Positions 52,574 through 62,420 of a DNA stretch of 64,000 nucleotides are shown here, piece after piece (within the stretch, counting starts at the first letter, position 1; every line of letters begins with the position of its first letter). Made by a program: the position numbers and the translations under genes. The stretch is from assembly GCA_013036995.1 (NCBI GenBank), contig JAAOXG010000041.1:1-64000 (forward strand). The letters run 5' to 3'. The notes below the pieces were generated by a model, which was not told the origin of the DNA, searched no databases, and worked only from the letters and a program-made list of their open reading frames with translations. This DNA is from Lacrimispora defluvii. Lineage in GTDB: Bacteria > Bacillota > Clostridia > Lachnospirales > Lachnospiraceae.

Positions 52574-52843
52574 TTATAGAAAATAATCATTGATTTCAAA
52601 TTCTTTTTTGCCAATCTTTATGTGTTTAATCAAAACACTGACCTCGCCATCTTCGTCAGTGCAGATTCCGGTTGCATAGATCTGTGTCTTACCATAGGAT
52701 TCCGTCAAATTCAATTCTTTATCCAGAATTTCCTTATCTGCCAGTGCTTCTGCAAGATCAAGCAAAACCTCCTCTACTTCTTCCTCAATATGGTATTTCT
52801 CAAACTCTGCTTCTAATTCCTCATACGTTTCTTCATTAAACAT
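52574..52843 (-). CDS. Acidic protein of unknown function (89 aa)
   Basis: 89 residues, not recognised. The first half is an acidic helix (E-E-L-E-A-E-F-E-K-Y-H-I-E-E-E-V-E-E), the second half strand-rich (K-T-Q-I-Y-A-T-G-I-C-T-D-E-D-G-E-V-S-V-L). It has a good site (GGGGGATAT) and a consensus promoter, so it is a genuine gene. Confidence 0.75.
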   Translation of the reverse strand: MFNEETYEELEAEFEKYHIEEEVEEVLLDLAEALADKEILDKELNLTESYGKTQIYATGICTDEDGEVSVLIKHIKIGKKEFEINDYFL

Positions 52844-52874
52844 CTGATATCCCCCTTTCCATTTTTACAAATTA

Positions 52875-52902
52875 ATTATACACGCAAGTTGCTTCTTGTC
52901 AA
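52875..52902 (-). promoter_or_regulatory. Promoter of the 89-aa gene
   Basis: Minus-strand TTGACA (52902-52897) and TATAAT (52880-52875) with a 16-bp spacer. The -35 box occupies almost the same bases as the -35 of the divergent pseudouridine synthase promoter. Confidence 0.8.
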
Positions 52903-52924
52903 TCATGTTCCCTCATGATAGAAT
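52896..52924 (+). promoter_or_regulatory. Promoter of the RluA-type gene (leaderless?)
   Basis: TTGTCA (52896-52901) and TAGAAT (52919-52924) with a 17-bp spacer. The start codon at 52931 begins six bases after the -10 box, where transcription should start, and no ribosome binding site is visible. Confidence 0.65.
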
Positions 52925-52930
52925 CGGTTT

Positions 52931-53854
52931 ATGAAAATGACCATAAATTACTTAATCACAGAAGCTTCCGACCATAAAACCATAGGGCAGTTTCTACTAG
53001 GCCAGGGATACTCCCAAAGCCTGATCCGGCGCTTACGCAATACGGAGAATGCAATTACAGCCGGAGGCAGGGCAGTATACACCACTTACAGACCAGTAAA
53101 AGGAGAGATACTTACCATCACCTTTCCTGAAGAGAAAGATTCTGAAAATATTGTACCCACTGAGATGCCCATGGATATCTTATTTGAGGATGAGCATCTT
53201 CTGGTTATTAACAAAGCGGCGGGCGTTCCCATTCATCCCTCCCAGGGGAACTTTGATAATACCCTGGCCAATGGACTGGCATGGTATTTCCAAAATAAAC
53301 AGGAGGCTTTTACATTTCGTGCAATTAACCGGCTGGACCGTGATACCACCGGCCTTTTAATTATTGCCAAAAATCCCTTAAGTGCCTGTATCCTGTCTGA
53401 TATGGTAAAAAAGCATGAAATTCACAGACGGTATCTTGCAGTGGTCCAGGGTGAACTTCCAAAGGAGGGAATCATTGACTCTCCCATAGCCAGAACCCAC
53501 GATTCTACCATAGAGCGCTGTATCGATCCGGTTAACGGCGATCCGGCAAGAACCTTTTTCTGCCGTCTTTATTATGACCCCGTCACAGGACACTCCCTTG
53601 CAGGGCTTCGACTGGAGACCGGACGAACTCACCAGATCCGGGTTCACCTAAAATCCATCGGACATCCTCTGCCAGGTGATTTTCTTTACAATCCGGATTA
53701 CCGCTACATAAATCGGCAGGCACTCCACTCCTTCCGTCTGGATTTTATCCATCCGGTCACCAGAGTTCCCCTGTTTTTTGAGGCAGCTCTTCCGGAAGAT
53801 ATGCAGTTTATTGGTGTTACATCCACCGAAGGCCTTTGGGATAATGATTTTTAA
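52931..53854 (+). CDS. RluA-family rRNA/tRNA pseudouridine synthase
   Basis: 307 residues. An N-terminal S4-like RNA-binding part (G-Y-S-Q-S-L-I-R-R-L-R) precedes the catalytic domain with the Asp motif N-R-L-D-R-D-T-T-G-L-L and later E-T-G-R-T-H-Q-I-R-V-H. It converts uridine to pseudouridine in rRNA (RluC/RluD class). The 3' end overlaps that of the convergent methyltransferase gene by 38 bases. Confidence 0.92.
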   Translation: MKMTINYLITEASDHKTIGQFLLGQGYSQSLIRRLRNTENAITAGGRAVYTTYRPVKGEILTITFPEEKDSENIVPTEMPMDILFEDEHLLVINKAAGVPIHPSQGNFDNTLANGLAWYFQNKQEAFTFRAINRLDRDTTGLLIIAKNPLSACILSDMVKKHEIHRRYLAVVQGELPKEGIIDSPIARTHDSTIERCIDPVNGDPARTFFCRLYYDPVTGHSLAGLRLETGRTHQIRVHLKSIGHPLPGDFLYNPDYRYINRQALHSFRLDFIHPVTRVPLFFEAALPEDMQFIGVTSTEGLWDNDF

Positions 53855-55220
53855 GAATTCCAGCGGCCAGTTTTGCAAACCCAATGGAATAACCATCTGT
53901 CACAACCAGCACCCAGCCTTTCTTATCCAGCCTGACTGGCCAGGAAAAGGGGGCTGGAAGTGTCTGTCCTTTTAAATATTTCACTATATCCTGGTGATCT
54001 GCAGGTATTTCTGCCCAGGAAAGAACCTCCTCTTTTTTTAAGGAAAGAGCCAGTGCATGGGAAGGTTCAAACCGGTTCTTTTTTACGGTACCCATATGTA
54101 GTCCCGGACGGATTACTTTAATTCCCTTTAAATCAATCATCTCCGGCGGAAGAAGATAGAGCTGTTCTCCAAACAGGATATATTCTTTTCTGTCTAAAAA
54201 AGCTTCCGGATCTGCAAGCAGTTCCTTTAAAAATAACTCTACCTCTTTCCAGATAGCTTTATCCTTTAAATACGCAGGACAAGATCTTTTTCTCTCAGGA
54301 ACCTTATCCCCATCTCTTTTTAATACAGCCAGATAATGACCTTCCCCTTCTGACTTATGGGGCCAGATGCGGAATGTCTTTTTTAAGTCTTCTGATCCGT
54401 GCTTACTCCACTTGGGCATGCCATGAGAAAGTCCTGGGCGTTCCCCCTTGTCCACAACGGAAAAATCAGGGTGGGAAATCAGAAACGACTCGATCACCTG
54501 TTCATTTTCCTCAGGAGAAAAGGTACAGGTGGAATAGACCATGGTACCCCCTGATTTTAACATCCCGGCAGCATTTTCAAGAATTTCCCTCTGCCTTAGG
54601 GCACAGGCTTCTACGTGATCCGGGCTCCACTCCAGTCTGGCAGCCTCATCCTTTCGAAACATCCCTTCTCCAGAGCAGGGTGCATCCACCACGATACGAT
54701 CAAAAAATTCAGGAAATTTAAGGGACAGCGAATGAGAATCTTCATTGGTAACAACAGAATTACGAATTCCCATACGCTCCACATTCTGGGCTAAAATCTT
54801 TGCCCTGGCAGGATGAATCTCGTTGCTCAGCAAAAATCCTTCTCCTTTTAATTTACCAGCTATATGCGTTGTTTTTCCGCCGGGAGCTGCACACAGATCA
54901 AGAATCTTTTCTCCTGGCTTTGGATCTAAAAGCTCTACCACTGCCATGGCACTTGGTTCCTGAATGTAATAAACACCGGCTTCATGATATGGATGCTTTC
55001 CGGGGCGCTGTCCTGCCTGATAATAAAAGCCTTCCGATGCCCAGGGGACTGGTTCAGATAAAAAAGAGGATTGGCGGACAAATTCCCCGGGGTCTGCTTT
55101 TAACGGGTTAATCCTGAGTCCCAGGGCCCGGTCCTCCTCATAGCTTTTTAAGAAAGCATCGTATTCATCCCCCAGCAATCCTTTCATCTTTTCCACAAAT
55201 TTATCCGGTAATTGAATCAT
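53817..55220 (-). CDS. RNA m5C methyltransferase (RsmF/NSUN type)
   Basis: 467 residues. The SAM-binding core shows D-L-C-A-A-P-G-G-K-T, and both catalytic cysteines are present (D-A-P-C-S-G-E-G-M-F and Y-S-T-C-T-F). The N-terminal RsmF-type domain and a C-terminal extension of about 160 residues with a PUA-like domain complete it. It methylates cytosine C5 in 16S rRNA or tRNA. Convergent with, and overlapping, the pseudouridine synthase gene. Confidence 0.92.
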   Translation of the reverse strand: MIQLPDKFVEKMKGLLGDEYDAFLKSYEEDRALGLRINPLKADPGEFVRQSSFLSEPVPWASEGFYYQAGQRPGKHPYHEAGVYYIQEPSAMAVVELLDPKPGEKILDLCAAPGGKTTHIAGKLKGEGFLLSNEIHPARAKILAQNVERMGIRNSVVTNEDSHSLSLKFPEFFDRIVVDAPCSGEGMFRKDEAARLEWSPDHVEACALRQREILENAAGMLKSGGTMVYSTCTFSPEENEQVIESFLISHPDFSVVDKGERPGLSHGMPKWSKHGSEDLKKTFRIWPHKSEGEGHYLAVLKRDGDKVPERKRSCPAYLKDKAIWKEVELFLKELLADPEAFLDRKEYILFGEQLYLLPPEMIDLKGIKVIRPGLHMGTVKKNRFEPSHALALSLKKEEVLSWAEIPADHQDIVKYLKGQTLPAPFSWPVRLDKKGWVLVVTDGYSIGFAKLAAGILKNHYPKGLRWM

Positions 55221-55321
55221 TTTAATTCCTCTTCCTGTCTATTTTTAAAATCCCCATAATTTTATGTTATTTTTTCAAGTTAGTGGCAAACTAAATAGAA
55301 GAAATATCCGGGAGGTGCCAT

Positions 55322-55897
55322 ATGACTTTATTAACCATAACCGCTTATATTATCATCCCTGTCTATACCATACTGTTTGCCTGGGGAACCGACTGGTTCA
55401 CCCTTAATTTTTCCGTTCTTGGAAGTCTGGCAGACAGAAAAAACCTGTTTCTTTTATGGGGTATTATTGTTGGTGCTTATTTTTATTACGTTTTAAAAAG
55501 GATTATCCGTACACTTCCCAGAAATAAAAAGGAGATGATATTTACTACTTTAGCCCTCCTTCTTTTAGGCCTGGCAGTTACCATCCCTTATCTGCCTGAT
55601 TCACAGCCCTTTCATGCCGTTCTACATGTATTTTTGTCATTTGCAGCTTCCATCTTCCTCATGATCAGTCTTTATCTGGTGACATGGAAGCTTAACTGCA
55701 TGAATCAGTCAGTTTACCGCCCTTATTTCATCAGTCTGATGGTAATCACAGTGGTATCCGTGATTCTCTTTTTCCTGACTGGAATTGTCAGCTCAGCTCT
55801 TGAAATATTCTTTGTTCTTTCAAGTACTTTTTTGCTTCATAAGCTCTATTTAAAGGTATGCAGTCCGGCTATCTCCCTGAGATACCAAAGCTTTTAA
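55322..55897 (+). CDS. Six-helix membrane protein of unknown function
   Basis: 191 residues with six hydrophobic segments (about 5-25, 42-60, 74-92, 99-120, 133-153, 155-175). An N-F-S-V-L-G-S motif after the first helix recalls the DUF998 type of small membrane proteins. No catalytic residues stand out. GGGAGG lies six to seven bases before the ATG. It is a single-gene unit on the plus strand. Confidence 0.75.
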   Translation: MTLLTITAYIIIPVYTILFAWGTDWFTLNFSVLGSLADRKNLFLLWGIIVGAYFYYVLKRIIRTLPRNKKEMIFTTLALLLLGLAVTIPYLPDSQPFHAVLHVFLSFAASIFLMISLYLVTWKLNCMNQSVYRPYFISLMVITVVSVILFFLTGIVSSALEIFFVLSSTFLLHKLYLKVCSPAISLRYQSF

Positions 55898-55905
55898 AAA
55901 AGGGT

Positions 55906-56517
55906 CTATGGCCGGATAACCAGACGGGCGCCTGCCATCTTTTCTGCAATCTCATACATGTTGGTCACGGTTCCTACGCTGAGTTTTTCTGTTAATTCAT
56001 AAAAATTCAGACAGGTTCCACAGGTTAGAATCTCAACTCCCTGAGCTTCCAGCGACTTTAAATCTTCCAGAGAGGAAGAGCCCTGGGTTGACAGCCTGGC
56101 TCCTCCATTGTAAAGCAGTATGGTTTCAGGGAGTTCTTCCAGCTGGGTAAGGGCATACACAAAGCCTTTCATCAGAATACGGCCTAATTCTTCACTGCCG
56201 GTTCCCATCTGGTCAGAGGAAAGTACGGCAACCAGACCTTTCTTTCGGCTGTCAGGTGCACATTCTTCTAACGTATTCTTCTGTACAGACTCAGCTCCTT
56301 TTTCCATGTAAAACAGGATCTGATATTCTTTATCTGACAGCTTTGTGGAAGAAGGGTTCACTCCTGAATAGTTTCCCAGTTTCATCACATTCTGAACAGC
56401 AATCTCATTATCAACGAGAATGGTCAGAATCCCTTCCGTCATATCTTTCATGGCTTTCTTTGCCTTGATTACCGGCTGGGGGCACACCAGCCCTCTGGCA
56501 TCAACTGTTCGATCCAT
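55906..56517 (-). CDS. yedF: YedF, TusA/DsrE-like sulfurtransferase family
   Basis: 203 residues from the ATG at 56517 (AAGGAG upstream). The N-terminal TusA-like domain starts D-A-R-G-L-V-C-P-Q-P-V with the active-site Cys. The C-terminal DsrE-like domain (about 95-200) contains L-L-Y-N-G-G-A-R-L and the pair C-G-T-C. This fusion is associated with selenium metabolism in many Clostridia, but no selD or selA is inside this window. Confidence 0.9.
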   Translation of the reverse strand: MDRTVDARGLVCPQPVIKAKKAMKDMTEGILTILVDNEIAVQNVMKLGNYSGVNPSSTKLSDKEYQILFYMEKGAESVQKNTLEECAPDSRKKGLVAVLSSDQMGTGSEELGRILMKGFVYALTQLEELPETILLYNGGARLSTQGSSSLEDLKSLEAQGVEILTCGTCLNFYELTEKLSVGTVTNMYEIAEKMAGARLVIRP

Positions 56518-56613
56518 ACTCCATTCTCCTTTTCTTCTATGCAATAAAATCAAAAGCCGGGACCGGCTCCATATCCCGGACCTTTCCCGACTTTTCATTC
56601 TTAATTCACTTTT

Positions 56614-56952
56614 TTACTCTTCTTCCTCATCTTCGCCGACAAGCTCATCATATTCTGCTTCGTCTAACATCTGATCAAAGGCATCTGCAACGATTTCATA
56701 TTCATCGTCATCTTCAATATTTTCAAGATTTGGCTGTCCGTCTTCGCTTTCGGAATAACGATACAGATAAACTTCTCCCTCTTCTGCCTCAGCGCCTTCC
56801 ATAGGAAGCAGAGCGATATAGTCTCTCTCAGCTGCTGTGAAAATTGTAAGTACAACGCACTCCAGTTCCGATCCATCATCCAGGGTCAGTGTCACTGTCA
56901 TCTCCTCCTGGGGTTCCATCTCATCGTGCTCTAAATTAGGATCCTGTGCCAT
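56614..56952 (-). CDS. DUF1292-family acidic protein
   Basis: 112 residues, very acidic. The core (V-T-L-T-L-D-D-G-S-E-L-E-C, then Y-I-A-L-L-P and E-G-E-V-Y-L-Y-R-Y) is DUF1292, a widespread family in Firmicutes of unknown function, often near yrzL/ruvX-type genes. It ends in a stretch of Glu/Asp. Confidence 0.88.
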   Translation of the reverse strand: MAQDPNLEHDEMEPQEEMTVTLTLDDGSELECVVLTIFTAAERDYIALLPMEGAEAEEGEVYLYRYSESEDGQPNLENIEDDDEYEIVADAFDQMLDEAEYDELVGEDEEEE

Positions 56953-56982
56953 CCTGATACCTCTCTTTTTCCATCTTAATAT

Positions 56983-57000
56983 AGGTGTTTGTTTACACCT
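56983..57000. other. Small dyad before the DUF1292 gene
   Basis: AGGTGT-TTGTTT-ACACCT lies 31 bases upstream of the start codon, within the probable leader or promoter. Possible operator or leader hairpin. Confidence 0.3.
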
Positions 57001-57047
57001 TTCTTCACTCTATCAAACAATCAGCTAAAAATCAAGGTATTTTGTCC

Positions 57048-57572
57048 TTAATATTCAATTCCCCTTCTGGCATAGATACCGCGGTCGTAGGGATGCCTGA
57101 TCTTTTTTATTTCCGATACGTAATCTGCCTGATTAAGGAGCTGATCGGAAGGATTTCTTCCTGTAAGCACTACTTCCAGCTTCTCTGGCCTGCCGGAAAT
57201 AAATTGGAGCACTTTTTCCTCATCCACCAGTCCGTAATTGCATACAGCCATGATTTCATCCAAAACCAGCAGATCAAAGGGTTCTTTCGCCGCTTTTTCC
57301 AGCACGCAGTCCAGAAGACCGGAATAATAAACTCTTGCTTCCTTCTTTTGTTCGTCTGTCATATTGGTGAAAAATCCAAAGCTTTTCTCACAGGGCATCA
57401 ATGTGATACCGGAAAGGGATTGAAGCGCCAGTACCTCTCCAGAATGATCGGTTTTAAGAAACCGGGCAATGAGTACCTTTTTATTACAGCCGCTGGCACG
57501 GACTGCCAGTCCGATGGCTGCCGTAGTTTTTCCTTTTCCATCTCCGCAGTAAATGTGAACGCAAGATTCCAT
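57048..57572 (-). CDS. cobO: Cob(I)alamin adenosyltransferase (CobO/BtuR type)
   Basis: 174 residues from the ATG at 57572. Another in-frame ATG three codons earlier is only two to three bases from AGGAGG, too close. The P-loop is Y-C-G-D-G-K-G-K-T-T near residue 8-17, followed by D-L-L-V-L-D-E and the ATP/Mg2+ region. It attaches adenosine to cobalamin to make coenzyme B12. The fit with methylmalonyl-CoA metabolism is noted, but the genes are not adjacent. Confidence 0.88.
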   Translation of the reverse strand: MESCVHIYCGDGKGKTTAAIGLAVRASGCNKKVLIARFLKTDHSGEVLALQSLSGITLMPCEKSFGFFTNMTDEQKKEARVYYSGLLDCVLEKAAKEPFDLLVLDEIMAVCNYGLVDEEKVLQFISGRPEKLEVVLTGRNPSDQLLNQADYVSEIKKIRHPYDRGIYARRGIEY

Positions 57573-57588
57573 AAAAGCCATTCCCTCC

Positions 57589-59433
57589 TTAATGTTTCTC
57601 CAGATACTCCCTGACAAAGCGGGATACATCCTGTTTTTTCCCGTATCGTTCCTGGACATAATTTACATGAAGCCGTTCCTTGGCCCTTGTCATCGCCACA
57701 TAAAACATCCGCCGCTCCTCTTCTAAATCAGCTGGAAGAACAGCCTTCTGATGCGGGGTCACTCCTTCATTGGCGTCTAAAATATAGACAATTTTGTATT
57801 CCAGCCCTTTGGAACTGTGCATGGTCATCAATGCCACGCCCTCTGCTTTTGTCTGCCCCGATTTTGCCCGGTTATTTAACTCTTCCCCATACTCTTTCAT
57901 ATGCACCAGCCACTGGTCAAAGGACTGAAATCCTGCCGCACTTTCTGAAAGCTGATCTGCCACCTCAAGGAGTTCCTCCGGCTTCATCCTGCGGTATTGG
58001 GCATATTCCCTTAAATAATCATCATACCCAATTGCTTTCCTGATATAATTAACCGCTGCAACCGGGGCCATGTTTTTTATCATCCGTAAATCATATTCCA
58101 GCTGTTCCACCCGTTCCACCATGAAGCCGCGGTCCTGGTAAAAGGATTTCACAGACTCAAAATTTACCGGATTGCCTTCCATCGAATCCCTGCTTATGTA
58201 GCGGTTGGGGCGGTTGATGATTTGTAGAACGTTGACCCTCTGACGGTCTCCCTGTGCGGTTTTCATATAGGAGACCAGATTCTGGGCAATCCAGTGATCA
58301 TATAGATTGGGAACAGAATCCCGGGTGATAAACGGAACATTATATTCCATAAATTTCTCGATTAAAAGTCTGGGACCCAGATTAGTCCGGTATAAAACAG
58401 CGATATCACTGAGTGCATATCCTGCTTTCCCGTAGTTAAGAATCTCCTCCACAATTTCCATGGTTTCTTCCTGGGGGTCCTTCCACAATCTGGTAACCAC
58501 TGGTTTCCCGGAACCTTTGTCTGTTACAATTTTCTTCGGAAATCGCATTTCATTGTGTGCGATCAGCTTCCCTGCAGTTTCCACAATATCTCTGGTGCTT
58601 CTGAAATTGATATTTAAAAGAACCTTCTTCGCATTTTTATAATCTTTTTCAAAACCAAGCATGATTTCCGGCTTGGCTCCCCGGAACCGGTAAATGGACT
58701 GGTCATCGTCTCCCACAATAAAAAGATTATCCTCAGGCGCCGCAAGCATACGGACAATTTCATACTGTACCCGGTTTATATCCTGGAACTCATCCACCAG
58801 AATGTACTGGTATTTTCGCTGCCAGGCTGCCAGTATATCTTTTCTCTGGGTAAAAAGTTCGTGACACATTACCAGCATGTCATCAAAATCAATCAGATTG
58901 GCTTTTCTCAGTCTGTCCTCATACCCCAGATAAAGCTGTTTGAATATTTCTTCTGAGCAGTTTTTGGAGTAATAATGATCCAGTGAGATCATGTCTCCTT
59001 TCACAGAACTGATCTCTGATAAAATGGAGGCTATAAAATCCCCTTCATCTTCTACTTCCACGCTGCATCGGTCCATCTCTTCCTTTACGAACCTGATTTT
59101 CTGTTCTTCCCTGATAATATTCCTGGCATCATAGCGATAGGCGAATTTGAGAATACGGAAAAATATGGCATGAAAGGTACCGAAGCTGACAAAGGGAGCA
59201 GGATCTCCCATCAATGCATCAAATCGTTCCTTCATCTCCGTGGCTGCAGCCTTGGTAAATGTTATGACCAGAATGCGGGACGGATCCACGTGATATTCCT
59301 CTATGAGATGACAGACTCTGTGGGTAATGGTAAATGTCTTTCCTGATCCCGGCCCAGCCAGCACTAACATAGGTCCATCCCGGTGAAGAATTGCTTCCTT
59401 CTGGGCGCCTTCATAGGTCACTTGTTGTTTCAT
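57589..59433 (-). CDS. pcrA: UvrD/PcrA-type DNA helicase
   Basis: 614 residues from the ATG at 59433, chosen because GGGAGG lies six bases upstream. SF1 motifs are clear: Q-motif and Walker A L-A-G-P-G-S-G-K-T, T-F-T-K-A-A-A, V-D-E-F-Q-D-I-N, G-D-D-D-Q-S-I-Y-R-F-R-G-A, and M-T-M-H-S-S-K-G-L-E with V-A-M-T-R-A-K-E-R. At about 610 residues it is shorter than housekeeping PcrA (about 730), lacking the C-terminal Tudor tail, so it may be a paralogue. Confidence 0.9.
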   Translation of the reverse strand: MKQQVTYEGAQKEAILHRDGPMLVLAGPGSGKTFTITHRVCHLIEEYHVDPSRILVITFTKAAATEMKERFDALMGDPAPFVSFGTFHAIFFRILKFAYRYDARNIIREEQKIRFVKEEMDRCSVEVEDEGDFIASILSEISSVKGDMISLDHYYSKNCSEEIFKQLYLGYEDRLRKANLIDFDDMLVMCHELFTQRKDILAAWQRKYQYILVDEFQDINRVQYEIVRMLAAPEDNLFIVGDDDQSIYRFRGAKPEIMLGFEKDYKNAKKVLLNINFRSTRDIVETAGKLIAHNEMRFPKKIVTDKGSGKPVVTRLWKDPQEETMEIVEEILNYGKAGYALSDIAVLYRTNLGPRLLIEKFMEYNVPFITRDSVPNLYDHWIAQNLVSYMKTAQGDRQRVNVLQIINRPNRYISRDSMEGNPVNFESVKSFYQDRGFMVERVEQLEYDLRMIKNMAPVAAVNYIRKAIGYDDYLREYAQYRRMKPEELLEVADQLSESAAGFQSFDQWLVHMKEYGEELNNRAKSGQTKAEGVALMTMHSSKGLEYKIVYILDANEGVTPHQKAVLPADLEEERRMFYVAMTRAKERLHVNYVQERYGKKQDVSRFVREYLEKH

Positions 59434-59503
59434 GTTATCCTCCCAGTCAAACAAAGAAGCAGGAGTCCGGTTTTCTGCCATTCCCCTGCTTTCATCTTCT
59501 TTT

Positions 59504-60964
59504 CTATAAAGTCTCTTTGCTTAAAAGATCGATTCCTTTTCTGATTCGATTTAAGGATTCTTCTTTTCCAAGAACCTCCATGATTTCTGTTGCACCTGCC
59601 GGAGTCATCTGCTTACCGGAAACTGCAGTGCGGATGGGCCACATAACATAGCCGGTTTTATATCCTTTTTCAGAAACAAATGCGGAAAGCGCAGCATAGA
59701 GTGCATCGTTGCTGTAATCTTCCTGTGCTTCCAATATGGGAAGTATCTCCTGTAACAGGGTAAGAGAGGTCTGGCTGTCCGTCTTCATCTTCTTATTAAA
59801 ATACATGGAGCAGTCATATTCCGGCAGCTCCTCAAAGAAATCAATATGATTCTCGATATCCGGAAACACTTCGATTCTGGTCTTAACCATGGCAGCGATC
59901 TTTCTTAAATCCAAATTCTTTTTAATGACTTTCCTGATATAAGGTTCTGCCATTCCATAAAATCTGTCAAAGTCCATCGCTTTCATGTATTCACTGTTCA
60001 TCCACTTTAACTTGGTCATGTCAAACACAGCCGGGGATTTACTGATATTGCGGAAATCAAATTCCTGAATTAATTCTTTGAGAGAGAAAATCTCCTGGTT
60101 TCCAACTGGTGACCAGCCAAGCAAAGCCACATAATTGACCACTGCCTCAGAAATGAATCCCTGTTCAATTAAGTCCTCATAAGAAGCATGGCCGCTTCTC
60201 TTGCTTAATTTTTTATGTTCCTCATTGGTAATCAGAGGACAGTGTACATAAACCGGAACTTCCCAGCCAAACGCGTCGTAAAGACGGTTATATTTGGGAG
60301 AAGAGGATAAATACTCGTTGCCTCTTACTACATGAGTGATTCCCATCAGGTGATCATCCACTACATTGGCAAAATTATAAGTTGGATATCCATCGGATTT
60401 AATCAGAACCATATCATCAAGCTCTGAGTTATCCACAGTGATATCACCGTAAATTTCATCGTGGAATGTGGTGGTTCCGTCAACCGGGTTATTCTGGCGG
60501 ATTACGTACGGCATTCCTGCTGCCAGATTAGCCTGTACCTCTTCTTTCGTAAGGTGGAGGCAATGCTTGTCATATACCATGATCTCCTGACCATCTACGT
60601 TTTTCTTTAAGGTGTCCAGGCGCTCCTGGGTGCAGAAGCAATAGTATGCCTCACCCTTTTCCACCAGCATTTTGGCATAATCAAGATACATTCCAAGAGC
60701 ATGGCGTTCACTCTGCACATAAGGACCAACTCCGCCATCCTTATCAGGGCCTTCGTCATGTACAAGTCCTGTCTCTTCCAATGTTCTATAAATAATCTCC
60801 ACAGCACCTTCTACAAAACGTTCCTGATCGGTATCCTCAATACGGAGAAGAAAATCTCCGCCTTCATGTTTTGCAATCAGGTACGCATACATGGCAGTCC
60901 TTAAATTGCCTACGTGCATACGGCCTGTGGGGCTTGGGGCATATCTGGTTCTAATTCGATTCAT
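59504..60964 (-). CDS. gltX: Glutamyl-tRNA synthetase
   Basis: 486 residues from the ATG at 60964. The HIGH-type motif is [10 protein letters not shown], and the KMSKS-type loop is K-K-L-S-K-R-S-G. It charges tRNA-Glu (and probably tRNA-Gln in an organism using GatCAB). AGGAG is ten bases upstream; a GTG three codons earlier is too close to that site. Confidence 0.95.
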   Translation of the reverse strand: MNRIRTRYAPSPTGRMHVGNLRTAMYAYLIAKHEGGDFLLRIEDTDQERFVEGAVEIIYRTLEETGLVHDEGPDKDGGVGPYVQSERHALGMYLDYAKMLVEKGEAYYCFCTQERLDTLKKNVDGQEIMVYDKHCLHLTKEEVQANLAAGMPYVIRQNNPVDGTTTFHDEIYGDITVDNSELDDMVLIKSDGYPTYNFANVVDDHLMGITHVVRGNEYLSSSPKYNRLYDAFGWEVPVYVHCPLITNEEHKKLSKRSGHASYEDLIEQGFISEAVVNYVALLGWSPVGNQEIFSLKELIQEFDFRNISKSPAVFDMTKLKWMNSEYMKAMDFDRFYGMAEPYIRKVIKKNLDLRKIAAMVKTRIEVFPDIENHIDFFEELPEYDCSMYFNKKMKTDSQTSLTLLQEILPILEAQEDYSNDALYAALSAFVSEKGYKTGYVMWPIRTAVSGKQMTPAGATEIMEVLGKEESLNRIRKGIDLLSKETL

Positions 60965-61070
60965 TATAAACACACTCCTATATCTTCATTCTCGTGATGT
61001 TTCAGACAAATTTCATTATATAACGAACATCTGGAAAAAACAATGACTTAACCGTATTTTTCCGGAACAA

Positions 61071-62420
61071 TTACAGCCCGAGAAGTGAACAGGCAAGCTG
61101 GAAATAGATAATTAAGCTTATGGCGTCCACTATGGTAGTAATTAAAGGTGCTGCCATAATAGCCGGATCCATGTGAAATACCTTTGCGCCGATGGGAAGC
61201 ATGGCACCGATTGTTTTTGCCAGAATAACGGTAGCCATCAGGCTCAACATAACTGTCAGACAAAGCATCTCCTTACCTGGGTAGAGTATAATCAGACGGA
61301 TATAATTAACCATGCCAAGAACAAATCCCACAAGAATGGCAACTTTCAGTTCCTTCCATACCACCCGAAAGATATCTCTGGTATGAATCTCCCCCACTGC
61401 CATACCGCGGATTATCATGGTGCTGCTCTGGCTTCCTGCATTTCCGCCGGTATCGGTAAGCATAGGGATAAATGTTACTAAAAGAGGAATTACTGCGAAT
61501 GCTTTCTCGTATTTTGCCAGAATCCCTCCTGTGATCATACTGCTTAACATCAGAACCAGAAGCCAGACAATCCGGTTTTTTGCCAGCTGAAATACACTGG
61601 TTTTTAAATAAGGCTTCTCACTTGGAATCATAGCTGCCATTTTTTCAAAGTCCTCTGTCGCTTCCTGCTCCATGACATCAACGACATCATCTACCGTTAC
61701 AATTCCTACCAGACGGTCCTCATGATCCACCACCGGAAGGCTTAACAGATCATATTTCCGAAACCGTCTGGCTACTTCTTCCTGATCCTCAGTGGTGACT
61801 GCTTTTATCACATTTGTATCCATGATATCTCCGATAAACCGTTCATATGGATTCATCAATAGATCCTTTACCGTCACCACTCCCTCCAGCATCCGCTTGG
61901 AATTCATAACGTAACAGGTATAAATGGTTTCCTTATCTACACCATGTTTTCTGATGTAATCAAAGGCCTGTTCCACAGTCATATCTTTTTTCAGACCTGC
62001 ATATTCAGCCGTCATAATGCTTCCCGCACTGTTTTCGGGATAATTCAGAAACTGATTGATCAGCTTTCTGGTGTCAGGTGCCGCGCTTTGCAGAACTCTC
62101 TTAACGACAGTGGCAGGCAGCTCCTCCAGCATATCCACCACATCATCTACATACAGGTCTTCAATAATCGTTCCCAGTTCATGATCTGTAATACTGTTAA
62201 TAATGTATTCCTGCTTTTCCACTTCAAGGAAAGCGAATACCTCACTGGCTGTTTCCTTGGGAAGCATCCGAAAGACAAGTACCGTCTTTTCGGCCTCCTG
62301 CTCTTCCAAGAAAGCAGCTATATCCATTTCATTAAATTCGGTCAGAACTTCTTTTAACTTTCGCAGCTGCCGGCTGTTTAACAGCTCTGACAATTCTTCC
62401 AGCTTTAAATTCTCCTGCAT
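61071..62420 (-). CDS. mgtE: MgtE-family Mg2+ transporter/channel
   Basis: 449 residues from the ATG at 62420 (GGAGGG upstream). An N-terminal MgtE superhelical domain (about 20-130) precedes two CBS domains (about 135-260), a connecting helix, and five membrane segments (about 285-445), with S-Q-S-S-T-M-I-I-R-G and P-L-I-T-T-I-V-D-A in the pore. The cytosolic domains sense Mg2+ and close the channel. It has a long structured leader of its own. Confidence 0.93.
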   Translation of the reverse strand: MQENLKLEELSELLNSRQLRKLKEVLTEFNEMDIAAFLEEQEAEKTVLVFRMLPKETASEVFAFLEVEKQEYIINSITDHELGTIIEDLYVDDVVDMLEELPATVVKRVLQSAAPDTRKLINQFLNYPENSAGSIMTAEYAGLKKDMTVEQAFDYIRKHGVDKETIYTCYVMNSKRMLEGVVTVKDLLMNPYERFIGDIMDTNVIKAVTTEDQEEVARRFRKYDLLSLPVVDHEDRLVGIVTVDDVVDVMEQEATEDFEKMAAMIPSEKPYLKTSVFQLAKNRIVWLLVLMLSSMITGGILAKYEKAFAVIPLLVTFIPMLTDTGGNAGSQSSTMIIRGMAVGEIHTRDIFRVVWKELKVAILVGFVLGMVNYIRLIILYPGKEMLCLTVMLSLMATVILAKTIGAMLPIGAKVFHMDPAIMAAPLITTIVDAISLIIYFQLACSLLGL

